The notes beneath the pieces were generated by a model. That model saw nothing but the letters and a program-made list of their open reading frames with translations, did not search any database and was not told the DNA's origin. The translations under genes were made by a program, and so were the position numbers. DNA of 64,000 nt, taken from NCBI GenBank assembly GCA_035719105.1, contig DASTGN010000008.1, positions 1 through 64,000 on the forward strand, in the 5' to 3' direction. Source of the stretch: UBA8389 sp035719105. GTDB taxonomy: Bacteria > Bacteroidota > Bacteroidia > Bacteroidales > UBA1402. Shown here one piece after another: positions 44,763-53,624 of this stretch (within the stretch, counting starts at the first letter, position 1; each line of letters starts with the position of its first letter).

Positions 44763-45674
44763 ATGTCAACGAAAAGCATCGTATCCATCACGGATTACTC
44801 CAAAGAACAGATTTTGAGTATTTTGGATCATGCGGCTACCTTCGAAGCCAATCCGAATCAAAATATTTTGAACGGAAAAGTGGCAGCAACTTTGTTTTTT
44901 GAACCCTCCACGCGTACCAGGTTGAGCTTCGAAACGGCAGTAAATCGTTTGGGAGGCAGGGTCATTGGTTTTTCGGATGCGTCCACTTCCAGTTCCTCCA
45001 AGGGTGAAACCTTGAACGACACCATTCGAATGGTTTCAAACTATGCGGACATCATTATCATGAGGCACTTTTTGGAAGGTGCGGCCCGATATGCATCGGA
45101 AGTGTCCAGCGTTCCCATCATCAATGCCGGAGACGGTTCCAACCAACATCCTACGCAGACCATGCTGGATTTGTATTCCATAAAAAAAACGCAGGGAAGG
45201 CTCGATAACCTGAATATCACGATGGTTGGCGACCTTAAATATGGTCGGACGGTCCACTCCCTTTTAATGGCTATGGCTCACTTTTCTCCGACCTTCAACT
45301 TTATTGCGCCGGATGATCTTAAAATGCCTGAAGAATACAAACTCTTCTGTAAAAAAAACCGAATCAACTTTACTGAACAAACGGAATTCGACGCTGAAGC
45401 AATCAACCAGGCGGACATTCTTTACATGACCAGAGTTCAGAAAGAACGGTTCACCGAAGTGATGGAATATGAAAAAGTTAAAAACGTATATACGTTGCAC
45501 GACAACATGCTGAACCTTTCGAAAGAGAATCTACGCATTTTGCATCCATTGCCCAGGGTCAATGAAATTGATATGGATGTGGATGGGAATCCGAAAGCTT
45601 ACTATTTCGACCAGGCCCGAAACGGACTGTATGTTCGTCAAGCCATCATCAGCAATGCCCTGGGGCTGATTTAA
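44763..45674 (+). CDS. pyrB: Aspartate carbamoyltransferase catalytic chain
   Basis: PyrB joins carbamoyl phosphate and aspartate, the first committed step of pyrimidine synthesis. The 303-residue protein has the carbamoyl-phosphate motif FFEPSTRTRLSFETA, HPTQTMLDLYSI and the C-terminal LHPLPRVNEID. Length is normal. It is the first of a five-gene rightward run: pyrB, pyrI, a flavin reductase, tdk and glyA. Confidence 0.98.
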   Translation: MSTKSIVSITDYSKEQILSILDHAATFEANPNQNILNGKVAATLFFEPSTRTRLSFETAVNRLGGRVIGFSDASTSSSSKGETLNDTIRMVSNYADIIIMRHFLEGAARYASEVSSVPIINAGDGSNQHPTQTMLDLYSIKKTQGRLDNLNITMVGDLKYGRTVHSLLMAMAHFSPTFNFIAPDDLKMPEEYKLFCKKNRINFTEQTEFDAEAINQADILYMTRVQKERFTEVMEYEKVKNVYTLHDNMLNLSKENLRILHPLPRVNEIDMDVDGNPKAYYFDQARNGLYVRQAIISNALGLI

Positions 45675-45687
45675 AACGAACAATGCC

Positions 45688-46140
45688 ATGAATAAGGAAT
45701 TACAGGTCAAAGCGTTAGAAAACGGCACCGTGATCGACCACATCCCCTCCGATAAACTTTTCAAAGTGGTGTCTCTGCTCAAATTAGAGGGTTTAAAAGA
45801 CCAGATCACCATTGGCAACAATCTATCCAGCAAACAAATGGGTACGAAAGGGATTATCAAGGTGGCCGATCGGTATTATGCTGAAGAAGAAGTCAACCGG
45901 ATTGCACTGATTGCTCCCATGGCCAAAATAAACATCATCAAAAATTTCGAAGTGATCGAAAAAAGGGTTTTAAGTTTGCCGGACCGCTTCGTTGGTCTTG
46001 TCAAATGTCCGAATCCAAAATGCATCACCAACAACGAGCCGATGAAAACACGATTTGAAACGGTAAACATTGAACCAGTGGTTTTGAAATGTCTGTATTG
46101 CGAACGTGAAGTTCAAGAAGAAGCCATTGAATTGAAGTAA
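45688..46140 (+). CDS. pyrI: Aspartate carbamoyltransferase regulatory chain
   Basis: The 150-residue allosteric subunit of the class B enzyme. The nucleotide-binding N-terminal domain begins LQVKALENGTVIDHIPSDKL; the zinc domain has Cys pairs in KCPNPKCIT and KCLYCERE. It starts 13 bases after pyrB, so the organism makes a PyrB-PyrI holoenzyme with CTP/ATP control. Confidence 0.97.
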   Translation: MNKELQVKALENGTVIDHIPSDKLFKVVSLLKLEGLKDQITIGNNLSSKQMGTKGIIKVADRYYAEEEVNRIALIAPMAKINIIKNFEVIEKRVLSLPDRFVGLVKCPNPKCITNNEPMKTRFETVNIEPVVLKCLYCEREVQEEAIELK

Positions 46141-46161
46141 AAGGCTGAAATAATTGTTTAA

Positions 46162-46731
46162 ATGAAAAAAGACTGGAAGCCAGGCACGATGATTTATCCG
46201 TTGCCGGCAGTTATGGTAAGTTGTGGTGCGACACCCGAGGAATACAATATTTTAACGGTTTCGTGGGTAGGAACGATTTGTTCAGACCCACCCATGTGTT
46301 ACATTTCGGTTCGTCCCGGAAGACATTCGTACGATATTTTGAAAAAGAACATGGAATTTGTGATCAACCTGACCACCAAAGATTTGGCTTTTGCCACGGA
46401 TTGGTGCGGTGTTCGTTCGGGAAAGAATTTCAATAAGTTTGAAGAAATGAAGCTGACTCCAGGAAAGTCTTCCGTCGTCAATGCTCCGTACATCGAAGAA
46501 TCGCCGCTCTGCATAGAGTGCCGGGTGCGTGAAGTCATGAGCTTGGGCAGTCACGACATGTTCATAGCGGACGTGGTGAATGTGTTGGCTGATGACAAAT
46601 TTCTGAATCCGGAAACAGAGGCCTTTCACTTGCACGATGCCGATCTTTTAGTCTACTCACACGGTCATTATTATGAAATGGGGAACCCTATCGGTAAATT
46701 CGGTTGGTCGGTCCAGAAAAAAAATAAATAA
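46162..46731 (+). CDS. Flavin reductase family protein
   Basis: A 189-residue FMN-binding split-barrel protein of the flavin reductase/flavoredoxin family. Segments include ILTVSWVGTICSDPPMCYIS and FVINLTTKDLAFATDWCG, which form the flavin site, and a C-terminal VLVYSHGHYYEMG-like end (here LLVYSHGHYYEMG). No signal peptide. Partners and electron donor are unknown. It lies inside a pyrimidine/one-carbon operon, 21 bases after pyrI and 1 base before tdk. Confidence 0.87.
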   Translation: MKKDWKPGTMIYPLPAVMVSCGATPEEYNILTVSWVGTICSDPPMCYISVRPGRHSYDILKKNMEFVINLTTKDLAFATDWCGVRSGKNFNKFEEMKLTPGKSSVVNAPYIEESPLCIECRVREVMSLGSHDMFIADVVNVLADDKFLNPETEAFHLHDADLLVYSHGHYYEMGNPIGKFGWSVQKKNK

Positions 46732-46732
46732 T

Positions 46733-47341
46733 ATGTACATATCCGAACACGACAATCACGAAATCAGACACCGTGGCCGCATTGAGGTCATTTGCGGTTC
46801 CATGTTTTCTGGAAAAACCGAAGAATTAATCCGTCGATTGAAACGCGCTACCATTGCTCAACAGCGGGTAGAGATTTTCAAACCCAGCATTGATGTCCGC
46901 TACTCGGTCGAGGAAGTGGTTTCACACGACAGCAATTCCGTGGTTTCCACACCCGTGGATACTTCAGAAACCATTTTATTGATGACCGGAGACGTCGATG
47001 TAGTTGGCATTGACGAAGCTCAGTTTTTTGACAGCAACTTGCCACACGTCTGCAACAAGCTGGCAGACATGGGCATACGTGTCATTGTAGCAGGATTGGA
47101 CATGGACTATTTGGGAAAACCTTTTGGCCCCATGCCTGCTTTGTGCAGCATTGCCGAAGATGTGACCAAGGTACATGCCATCTGTTTGAAATGCGGGTCC
47201 CTGGCACAGTATTCACATAGGTTGGTCAGTGGCAACAAGCAGGTTTTGTTGGGAGAAAAAGACGAGTACGTTCCCTTGTGTCGATCTTGTTATCAAAAAG
47301 TCATGATCGAAAAGCTTAAAGCAGCATACGATTCCATCTAA
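46733..47341 (+). CDS. tdk: Thymidine kinase
   Basis: Tetrameric type II thymidine kinase of salvage, 202 residues. The P-loop is GSMFSGKTEELI; DEAQFFD is the Walker B with the catalytic Glu region; the zinc site uses CLKCGS and CRSCYQ. I start at ATG 46733; the frame is open back into the flavin reductase gene (46673), but the extra residues do not belong to the family. Confidence 0.95.
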   Translation: MYISEHDNHEIRHRGRIEVICGSMFSGKTEELIRRLKRATIAQQRVEIFKPSIDVRYSVEEVVSHDSNSVVSTPVDTSETILLMTGDVDVVGIDEAQFFDSNLPHVCNKLADMGIRVIVAGLDMDYLGKPFGPMPALCSIAEDVTKVHAICLKCGSLAQYSHRLVSGNKQVLLGEKDEYVPLCRSCYQKVMIEKLKAAYDSI

Positions 47342-47384
47342 AGGTGGAACAGAAAATATAATTACTTAACAGACAATAGTTTAC

Positions 47385-48665
47385 ATGAAAAGAGACCAAG
47401 TCATTTTTGACATTATCGAACGCGAGCATCAACGCCAATTAAAAGGTATTGAGCTTATCGCTTCTGAAAATTTTGTAAGTGATCAAGTGATGGAAGCCAT
47501 GGGTACTTGGCTGACCAACAAATATGCTGAAGGCTATCCGGGACATCGGTATTATGGCGGTTGCGAAATCGTGGATTTAAGCGAACAGATTGCTATTGAC
47601 CGGCTAAAAAAACTTTTCGGAGCAGAATATGCAAACGTTCAACCGCATTCTGGTGCCCAAGCCAATGCCGCTGTTTTCCTTGCTTGCATGCAACCTGGTG
47701 ACAAATTTCTCGGATTGAACCTATCTCACGGTGGGCATCTCTCCCACGGTTCACCCGTTAATAGTTCAGGTTTGTATTATCAGCCCTTGGCTTACAGCGT
47801 TAAAGAGGAAACTGGCCGCGTGGACTATGACCAAATGGAAGCCATCGCTTTGGCTGAACGTCCCAAACTGATTGTAGGCGGTGCTTCAGCATACTCACGT
47901 GAATGGGATTATGCCCGTATGCGGGCCATTGCCGATAAAATCGGTGCGTTGTTGATGATTGACATGGCTCACCCTGCTGGTTTGATTGCCGCTGGTCTGC
48001 TTGAAAACCCATTGAAACACGCTCACATCGTAACATCCACCACCCATAAAACCCTGCGTGGTCCTCGCGGTGGTATCATTCTTTTGGGTAAAGATTTTGA
48101 GAATCCTTGGGGTAAGAAAACGCCTAAAGGTGAAATACGCAAAATGTCCTCTTTGTTGGATTCAGCCGTATTCCCAGGTATTCAAGGAGGTCCGCTGGAA
48201 CATGTGATCGCATCCAAAGCCATCGCTTTTGGCGAAGCATTGGAGCCTGAATATGTGACTTACCAAACTCAAGTCAAAAAAAATGCAGCCGTCATGGCTC
48301 AGGCTTTCATGGATCAAGGTTACAAGATCATTTCTGACGGTACAGACAATCACTCCATGCTCATTGACTTACGTCCTAAATTTCCTGAACTGACCGGTAA
48401 AGTGGCTGAAAAAGCATTGGTTGCAGCAGACATCACCGTTAATAAGAATATGGTGCCGTTTGACTCACGTTCACCCTTCCTAACCTCCGGAATTCGCGTT
48501 GGAACGCCTGCTATGACTACCAGAGGTGCTAAGGAATTGTTGATGGGTGAAATCGTCGAACTGATTGATCGGGTATTGACTTCGCCTGAGGACGAATTGA
48601 TCATCAAGGCTGTACGAGAAAAAGTCAATTCGACCATGGCAAATTATCCTTTGTTCGCATTCTGA
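47385..48665 (+). CDS. glyA: Serine hydroxymethyltransferase
   Basis: GlyA turns serine and tetrahydrofolate into glycine and methylene-THF. The 426-residue PLP enzyme begins with IELIASENFVS and has HSGAQANAAV, the Schiff-base lysine in STTHKTLRGPRGG and the C-terminal GTPAMTTRG. It supplies methylene-THF for thymidylate synthesis, fitting its place after tdk (43-base gap). It ends at a strong terminator. Confidence 0.98.
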   Translation: MKRDQVIFDIIEREHQRQLKGIELIASENFVSDQVMEAMGTWLTNKYAEGYPGHRYYGGCEIVDLSEQIAIDRLKKLFGAEYANVQPHSGAQANAAVFLACMQPGDKFLGLNLSHGGHLSHGSPVNSSGLYYQPLAYSVKEETGRVDYDQMEAIALAERPKLIVGGASAYSREWDYARMRAIADKIGALLMIDMAHPAGLIAAGLLENPLKHAHIVTSTTHKTLRGPRGGIILLGKDFENPWGKKTPKGEIRKMSSLLDSAVFPGIQGGPLEHVIASKAIAFGEALEPEYVTYQTQVKKNAAVMAQAFMDQGYKIISDGTDNHSMLIDLRPKFPELTGKVAEKALVAADITVNKNMVPFDSRSPFLTSGIRVGTPAMTTRGAKELLMGEIVELIDRVLTSPEDELIIKAVREKVNSTMANYPLFAF

Positions 48666-48686
48666 TCGATATGATACTAAAAAAGA

Positions 48687-48722
48687 AAAGTTGCGCTTCC
48701 GTTTGGGGCGCAACTTTTTTTT
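48687..48722. terminator. Bidirectional terminator after glyA
   Basis: AAAAGTTGCGC pairs with GCGCAACTTTTTTTT around about 10 bases, between convergent glyA and the Gate-domain gene. Confidence 0.85.
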
Positions 48723-49656
48723 ATTCGGATAACCGGAAAAGTTTTTGAAATCCTTTGACAGACCAAACGACCAAGATGGCCAATGCCACTCTGGGAACCG
48801 TCACCCAAAACAGGGGGACGCCGACTACGACCCAAAGCGAAGTGTCTTCTAAAAGAGAATGGCTGATTGCCAGATGATTATTGAGCAAACGTGCGTCTTT
48901 GGGGCTTATTTTCCCTTCCTGAACCTGTTCGATGATGATAGCGCTGCCATACGTCAAACCGATGATGTTGGCAACGAACCAAAGGAATGAACTGTTTTTG
49001 GACAACCCCATGAAACGCATGATGGGGGCAAACGTTTTGGAAAGCATGTCCATGACGTGGAATTCTTCCAGAACGTGCTGCAAAACCATCAAGGCAGTAA
49101 CAATGACGGCGATTTTGAGCGATAAGGCAACTGCACCTTGTGCCCAAATCCAGAGAACGGTTCCGAAGGTTTGCTCTCCAACAACAGAAACGGCCATTTC
49201 CCTGGCAACGCCCATGTCCATTGGCAATACCCAATTCCAAATGAAAGCTGCAACAAAGCTCATACTGATTCGGAGAATCCAGATAAATGCGAAATTGGAA
49301 CCCGTTTTTTTCTGAATGGCTGTTTCGACCAACGTATTGTGGGAAATCAGGCACATGATGCCTAAAATGGTCAGTTGACGGATGGTCAAACTGAGTGAGC
49401 TAGCGATAGCTATAGGGGCATATAGGGGCAGAAAAACACTAGAGACAAAGGCAATGGAGGCCTCGCCGGGTAAACCGACGGCCTGAAAAACGGGATTCAA
49501 CAGATTCGAAATGTATTGAAGAATTCCAGTATACTGCAACAATCTTACCGCCAAAGAGATGGGCAAAATCATTTTTAGTAGCCAAAGAATGGTTCGTTTG
49601 GCTTTGGGCAAGCCACTTTTGGCAGCCGACTCTAAACGTTGCATCGTTTGATTCAT
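48721..49656 (-). CDS. Nucleoside-recognition (Gate) domain membrane protein
   Basis: A 311-residue, roughly eight-segment inner-membrane protein with two Gate-like repeats (about 25-150 and 185-300), as in SpmA/SpmB and YjiH proteins. Repeat-specific segments include PLYAPIAIASSLSLTIRQL and NIIGLTYGSAIIIEQV. Gate proteins are thought to move nucleosides or small solutes, but none is proven for this group. Its ATG overlaps the smpB stop by 4 bases. Confidence 0.85.
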   Translation of the reverse strand: MNQTMQRLESAAKSGLPKAKRTILWLLKMILPISLAVRLLQYTGILQYISNLLNPVFQAVGLPGEASIAFVSSVFLPLYAPIAIASSLSLTIRQLTILGIMCLISHNTLVETAIQKKTGSNFAFIWILRISMSFVAAFIWNWVLPMDMGVAREMAVSVVGEQTFGTVLWIWAQGAVALSLKIAVIVTALMVLQHVLEEFHVMDMLSKTFAPIMRFMGLSKNSSFLWFVANIIGLTYGSAIIIEQVQEGKISPKDARLLNNHLAISHSLLEDTSLWVVVGVPLFWVTVPRVALAILVVWSVKGFQKLFRLSE

Positions 49657-50111
49657 GATTTCTTGAAATGTCGGTCCATTTCACGCCTGTCATCCTTTTC
49701 GCGGAGTGATTCGCGCTTATCGTAGGTTTTCTTGCCTTTGGCTACCGCAATATCCAACTTTGCCAAACCTTTTTCGTTGATGAACATCTTGGTGGGTACA
49801 ATGGTAAAACCTGTTTCCTTGGTGAGTCGGGTCAGTTTGCGAAGTTCCTTCTTATTCAACAATAATTTACGATCGCGTCTGGGCACGTGGTTGTTGTAAC
49901 TGCCAAAAAAAAATTCAGAAATTTGGATGCCTTTTGCCCACAATTCACCGGATACCATGATGCAATAACTATCCGTCAAGCTAGCCTTTCCCAATCGGAT
50001 CGATTTTATTTCGGTTCCAGTCAGAACAATACCTGCCGTAAAGAAGTCCATCAATTCATAGTCGAATGATGCTCGCTTATTTTTGATGACAATTTGGGTA
50101 GCTGGTCTCAT
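49653..50111 (-). CDS. smpB: SsrA-binding protein SmpB
   Basis: SmpB binds tmRNA and starts trans-translation on stalled ribosomes. The 152-residue protein has NKRASFDYELMDFFTAGIVLTG-type start (here KRASFDYELMDFFTAG), the segment GTEIKSIRLGKASL, and the basic tail GKKTYDKRESLREKDDRREM. It is first in a two-gene operon with the Gate-domain gene. Confidence 0.97.
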   Translation of the reverse strand: MRPATQIVIKNKRASFDYELMDFFTAGIVLTGTEIKSIRLGKASLTDSYCIMVSGELWAKGIQISEFFFGSYNNHVPRRDRKLLLNKKELRKLTRLTKETGFTIVPTKMFINEKGLAKLDIAVAKGKKTYDKRESLREKDDRREMDRHFKKS

Positions 50112-50144
50112 AGTAAATCAGTAGCGCATTTTGGATTGGGAGAA

Positions 50145-50152
50145 CAAAGGTA
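50145..50152 (-). promoter_or_regulatory. smpB promoter, -7 element
   Basis: TACCTTTG on the minus strand. Start near 50138, leader about 27 bases. Confidence 0.55.
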
Positions 50153-50160
50153 CAAATTAA

Positions 50161-50763
50161 TCAGTCCATTTCGAAACGAAGCGTATCGATCTTGGCAAGT
50201 GCCATTTTGAAGCGTTCAGCATCTCGTTTGCGAATACGGAAATTCATACTGCAGTCCAAACCATAATCTTGACTTACCATTTGAGGATTCATGCTTTTAA
50301 CAAGTTTCATGACATCATTCATATAAACGAAGTCAAAACGAACGGAAAACTCCTCATCAACGGTTTTCGTTATCTTTTCTGCTGATTGCAAGGCATCTAA
50401 GGCAGCCGCTTTATAAGCCACCACCAGTCCACCGGTTCCCAATAAAATACCTCCGAAGTAGCGGATAACAACGACCAGCACGTTGGTTAGGTCGAATGAG
50501 CGAATCTGACCGAGAATGGGTCGCCCAGCGGTATTGGAGGGTTCCCCGTCATCGGAGGAACGAGTCTGAGCGGCATCTGCACCAAGGGCATAAGCATAAC
50601 AGACGTGTCTGGCGTCATAGTACGTTTTGCGGTAATTATCCAGTAAGTCTTTGATTGCTTCGACCGAATCAACCGGATGTGCGAATGCAAGAAACTTGCT
50701 CCCCTTTTCCTTGTATATGCCCTCGCTAAGTAGGCGAATCGTCTGGTAAGTATCCTCTTGCAT
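50161..50763 (-). CDS. YigZ/IMPACT family protein
   Basis: A 200-residue cytoplasmic protein of the YigZ (UPF0029/IMPACT) family. The N-terminal domain has GIYKEKGSKFLAFAHPV, DARHVCYAYALG and SDDGEPSNTAGRPIL, the family signature; the C-terminal half is the DUF1949-like domain. Its function is unknown; the eukaryotic relative affects translation control. The open frame continues to 50934, but ATG 50763 matches the usual family start and the -7 element lies only 5 bases upstream of it, so the mRNA is probably leaderless. Confidence 0.92.
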   Translation of the reverse strand: MQEDTYQTIRLLSEGIYKEKGSKFLAFAHPVDSVEAIKDLLDNYRKTYYDARHVCYAYALGADAAQTRSSDDGEPSNTAGRPILGQIRSFDLTNVLVVVIRYFGGILLGTGGLVVAYKAAALDALQSAEKITKTVDEEFSVRFDFVYMNDVMKLVKSMNPQMVSQDYGLDCSMNFRIRKRDAERFKMALAKIDTLRFEMD

Positions 50764-50767
50764 GTTA

Positions 50768-50775
50768 CAAAGGTA
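50768..50775 (-). promoter_or_regulatory. yigZ promoter, -7 element directly before the ATG
   Basis: TACCTTTG on the minus strand ends 5 bases before ATG 50763. With the 6-7 base offset seen at rnpB, transcription would begin at the start codon itself. Confidence 0.55.
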
Positions 50776-50787
50776 GGGACAAAATGA

Positions 50788-50816
50788 TTGAATATCTAAA
50801 ATTGGTCGTATTTTAG
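50788..50816 (+). promoter_or_regulatory. Promoter of the small lipoprotein
   Basis: TTG (50788-50790), 18 bases, TATTTTAG (50809-50816; one mismatch). Start near 50823, 19 bases before the ATG. Confidence 0.45.
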
Positions 50817-50841
50817 CGTTTTGAAATAAGGAACAATCCGC

Positions 50842-51294
50842 ATGAAAACTAAAAGAATATTGGTAAGCAGCGTTTTGGTTATGTTCATCTTGTTGATCGG
50901 TTGCAAATCTACCGAAAAGAACTACCCGATTCAATTTGAATATTTGCAGGTTGAACGATTAGGTGGCGGTCAGCTCGATTTTAGAATGTATGCAGGAGAT
51001 AGTCGTTCCAATTTGAACGTCTATGTCTCAAGTAGCGATTTCCAACCTGTAGAAAAACGCTTTCAATTGCTTATTGACGAAAACAATATGGACGCTTTCG
51101 ATGATTTTTATAAAGCCATCAATGGACAACTTGTTCTGAATGGTACTGCGAAACCGTCGGGAGGTTTAACAGGAACCTGGCTGAAACTTCGGTTCGTCCG
51201 CGGCAACCAGGTCGTTGATGTGACAAATCCCGAGCTCCTGCAACGATTTACGATTTTTGAGAAGATGGTGCGGGAAGCACTCGAGTTAAAATAA
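50842..51294 (+). CDS. Small lipoprotein of unknown function
   Basis: A 150-residue lipoprotein: the signal ends FILLIGC (Cys21), then KSTEK. The mature part (about 130 residues) is probably all-beta with an alternating pattern, including LDFRMYAGDSRS and WLKLRFVRGNQVV, and a final helix. I do not recognise the family. It stands alone with its own promoter and a strong terminator, divergent from yigZ. Confidence 0.75.
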   Translation: MKTKRILVSSVLVMFILLIGCKSTEKNYPIQFEYLQVERLGGGQLDFRMYAGDSRSNLNVYVSSSDFQPVEKRFQLLIDENNMDAFDDFYKAINGQLVLNGTAKPSGGLTGTWLKLRFVRGNQVVDVTNPELLQRFTIFEKMVREALELK

Positions 51295-51326
51295 TAAAGA
51301 GCCTGAAATTCAGGCTCTTTATTATT
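51292..51326. terminator. Bidirectional terminator
   Basis: TAATAAAGAGCCTG pairs with CAGGCTCTTTATTA around about five bases, between the lipoprotein and DUF1015 genes. Confidence 0.85.
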
Positions 51327-52571
51327 TTAAGACAATTTATGGATGACCAAACCAGATCGTAGTTTAGGTTCGAACCAAGTTGTTTTGGGTGGCATGATGT
51401 TGCCACTGTCCGCAATGTTGATGAGTTGCTGCATGGAAACCGGATACAATGCCAATGCAACTTTCATTTCACCGCTATCGACACGTTGCGCAAGTTCACC
51501 CAAACCGCGAATTCCTCCGACAAAATCAATTCGTTTGTCGGTACGAAGGTCTTTGATGCCTAAAATTTCATCCAATATCAAATTGGAAGAAATCGTAACA
51601 TCCAAAACCCCGATCGGGTCGTTATTGTCATAGGTACTCTGCTTGGCTGTCAGTGAATACCAGCAGCCAGAAAGGTAAATTGCGAAGTTGTGCAAGCAAC
51701 AAGGTTTGTATACTGCTTCGCCTTTCTTTTCAACTACGAAGTGTACTTCCAATTTTTTCAAAAAATCATCATCGCTCAAGTTGTTCAAATCTTTCACCAC
51801 CCGGTTGTAATCGATGATGGTGAGTTGATTGTCCGGGAAACAAACCGCCATGAAAAAATTATATTCTTCGTCCCCCTGATGATTCGGGTTTTGTTTGGCT
51901 TTTTCAGCACCCACCAAAGCAGCAGCAGCTGAACGGTGGTGTCCGTCTGCGATATAAAGTGACGGCAATGCGGCAAAAAGTTCTGTTATTCTTTGAATAT
52001 CTTTCTGATCTTCTATGAGCCAAAAATGATGGCCGAACTGGTCGGAGGATGTGAAATCGTATTCTGCCGGTTTGGACGTGTACTGGGCAACAATCGCATC
52101 GATTTCAGCTTGAGCCGGATATGCAAAGAACACGGGTTCGATGTTGGCATCGTTCACCCGGACGTGTTTCATGCGGTCTTCTTCCTTATCTCGACGAGTC
52201 AATTCGTGCTTTTTGATGTTTCCTTTCAGGTAATCATCCACATTGGCACAAACAACCAAACCGTATTGGGTTTTGCCGTTCATGGTCTGAGCGTAGATGT
52301 AATACAATTCACGTTCGTCTTGAATCAACCACTTGTTGGCCTGAAATTTTTTAAAATTCTCGAAAGCCTTTTGATAGACTTTCTCTTCATGTTCATCCTG
52401 TCCAACTGGAAAATCAATTTCAGGTTTGATGATGTGATACAAGGATTTTTCATTTGAACCGGCTTCTGCACGAGCTTCTTCTGAATTCAATACATCGTAA
52501 GGACGGGATGCGATCTGTTCCACCAGTTCCACAGGGGGACGAACGCCTTTAAAAGGTTTGATCAAGGCCAT
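51327..52571 (-). CDS. DUF1015 family protein in a serine operon
   Basis: A 414-residue cytoplasmic protein of the DUF1015 family. The N-terminal domain begins ALIKPFKGVRPPVE and contains ASRPYDVLNSEEA; a conserved middle motif is YIADGHHRSAAA (about residue 210). No enzymatic role is proven for the family. It starts 3 bases after serA, in the order serC, serA, DUF1015, so a task linked to serine or 3-phosphoglycerate is likely but inferred. Length is usual for the family. Confidence 0.88.
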   Translation of the reverse strand: MALIKPFKGVRPPVELVEQIASRPYDVLNSEEARAEAGSNEKSLYHIIKPEIDFPVGQDEHEEKVYQKAFENFKKFQANKWLIQDERELYYIYAQTMNGKTQYGLVVCANVDDYLKGNIKKHELTRRDKEEDRMKHVRVNDANIEPVFFAYPAQAEIDAIVAQYTSKPAEYDFTSSDQFGHHFWLIEDQKDIQRITELFAALPSLYIADGHHRSAAAALVGAEKAKQNPNHQGDEEYNFFMAVCFPDNQLTIIDYNRVVKDLNNLSDDDFLKKLEVHFVVEKKGEAVYKPCCLHNFAIYLSGCWYSLTAKQSTYDNNDPIGVLDVTISSNLILDEILGIKDLRTDKRIDFVGGIRGLGELAQRVDSGEMKVALALYPVSMQQLINIADSGNIMPPKTTWFEPKLRSGLVIHKLS

Positions 52572-52574
52572 AAA

Positions 52575-53495
52575 TTAATTGTTTACGCGGAACCGTTGGT
52601 TACCATTAACAAGGAAGTCAACAATTTGTTTTGCTGCTGCGATACCTGCATTGATGTTGGCTTCGGCAGTTTGGGCACCCATTTTCTTGGGCGTCGAAAA
52701 ATATCGTTCGGGATATTTCGCAACGAATGTGGCATGTGCAGCAGGCATGATATCAGTCATGTAACGAATATCGGTGCGTTCGCCCATCAGGTTGATGATG
52801 CTGACTTCGTCAATAACTTCTTTGCGAGCGGTGTTTACAATCATGGCACCTTTAGGCATCGTTCCGACTAAAGCTGCATTGATGGAATTTTTTGTTTCTG
52901 CAGTAGCTGGTATGTGAATGGAAACCACATCACAGGTTGAATAGAGTTCCTCAACGGAAGCGAGCGCCTTTACACCGTCTTTTTCAATGACTTCAGCAGG
53001 GCAGAATGCGTCGAAAGCAAAAATTTCCATTCCGAAGCCTTTTGCGATGCGGGCTACGTTGCGACCAACATTACCGTAAGCATGGATACCCAGTTTTTTA
53101 CCCAAAAGTTCGGTTCCAGATGTTCCGTTGTAAAGATTGCGAACGCCATAAACCATCAATCCCAATGCAAGTTCAGCGACGGCGTTGGCATTTTGACCCG
53201 GGGTATTCATGACGCAAACGCCCGATGCAGTTGCAGCTTCGAGGTCTACATTATCGAAACCCGCACCGGCACGAACAACAATTTTAAGGGCTTTGGCTGC
53301 TGCCAGCACTTCAGCGTCAATGATATCGCTTCGGATGATCACGGCGTTGGCATCGGCGATGGCGTCTAACAGCTGTTTCTTTTCGGTGTATTTTTCGAGG
53401 AGGGCAAGTTCAAAACCAGCTTCGGTAATGACTTTACGAATACCATCAACGGCCACTTTGGCAAACGGTTTGTCTGTTGCGATGAGTACTTTCAT
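52575..53495 (-). CDS. serA: D-3-phosphoglycerate dehydrogenase, short type with Lys in place of His
   Basis: SerA oxidises 3-phosphoglycerate, the first step of serine synthesis. The 306-residue protein lacks the C-terminal ACT domain that gives serine feedback in longer forms. The Rossmann domain has GIHAYGNVGRNVARIAKG. The canonical catalytic His segment (TPHxGA) reads TPKKMGAQT, so Lys270 replaces His; this matches the type IIIK enzymes known from Entamoeba and Bacteroidetes. Its neighbours are serC upstream and DUF1015 downstream. No exact promoter lies in the 129-base gap after serC. Confidence 0.93.
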   Translation of the reverse strand: MKVLIATDKPFAKVAVDGIRKVITEAGFELALLEKYTEKKQLLDAIADANAVIIRSDIIDAEVLAAAKALKIVVRAGAGFDNVDLEAATASGVCVMNTPGQNANAVAELALGLMVYGVRNLYNGTSGTELLGKKLGIHAYGNVGRNVARIAKGFGMEIFAFDAFCPAEVIEKDGVKALASVEELYSTCDVVSIHIPATAETKNSINAALVGTMPKGAMIVNTARKEVIDEVSIINLMGERTDIRYMTDIMPAAHATFVAKYPERYFSTPKKMGAQTAEANINAGIAAAKQIVDFLVNGNQRFRVNN

Positions 53496-53566
53496 TTTAT
53501 GATGCTTTTATGCCGGTCGGCCTTGCATTCGGAACCGGCGGTGGATAAATCATGGGGAAATGGAAT

Positions 53567-53608
53567 GCAAAAAGCGGGACTTCTGTATAAACTGAAACCC
53601 GCTTTTGC
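53567..53608 (-). terminator. Hairpin between serC and serA
   Basis: GCAAAAAGCGGG (53567-53578) and CCCGCTTTTGC (53598-53608) form a stem with one bulged A around 19 bases. On the minus strand the T run is inside the 3' arm, as in a terminator, so it may lower or end transcription from serC into serA. Confidence 0.5.
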
Positions 53609-53624
53609 AATACCGTTGGTTGTA

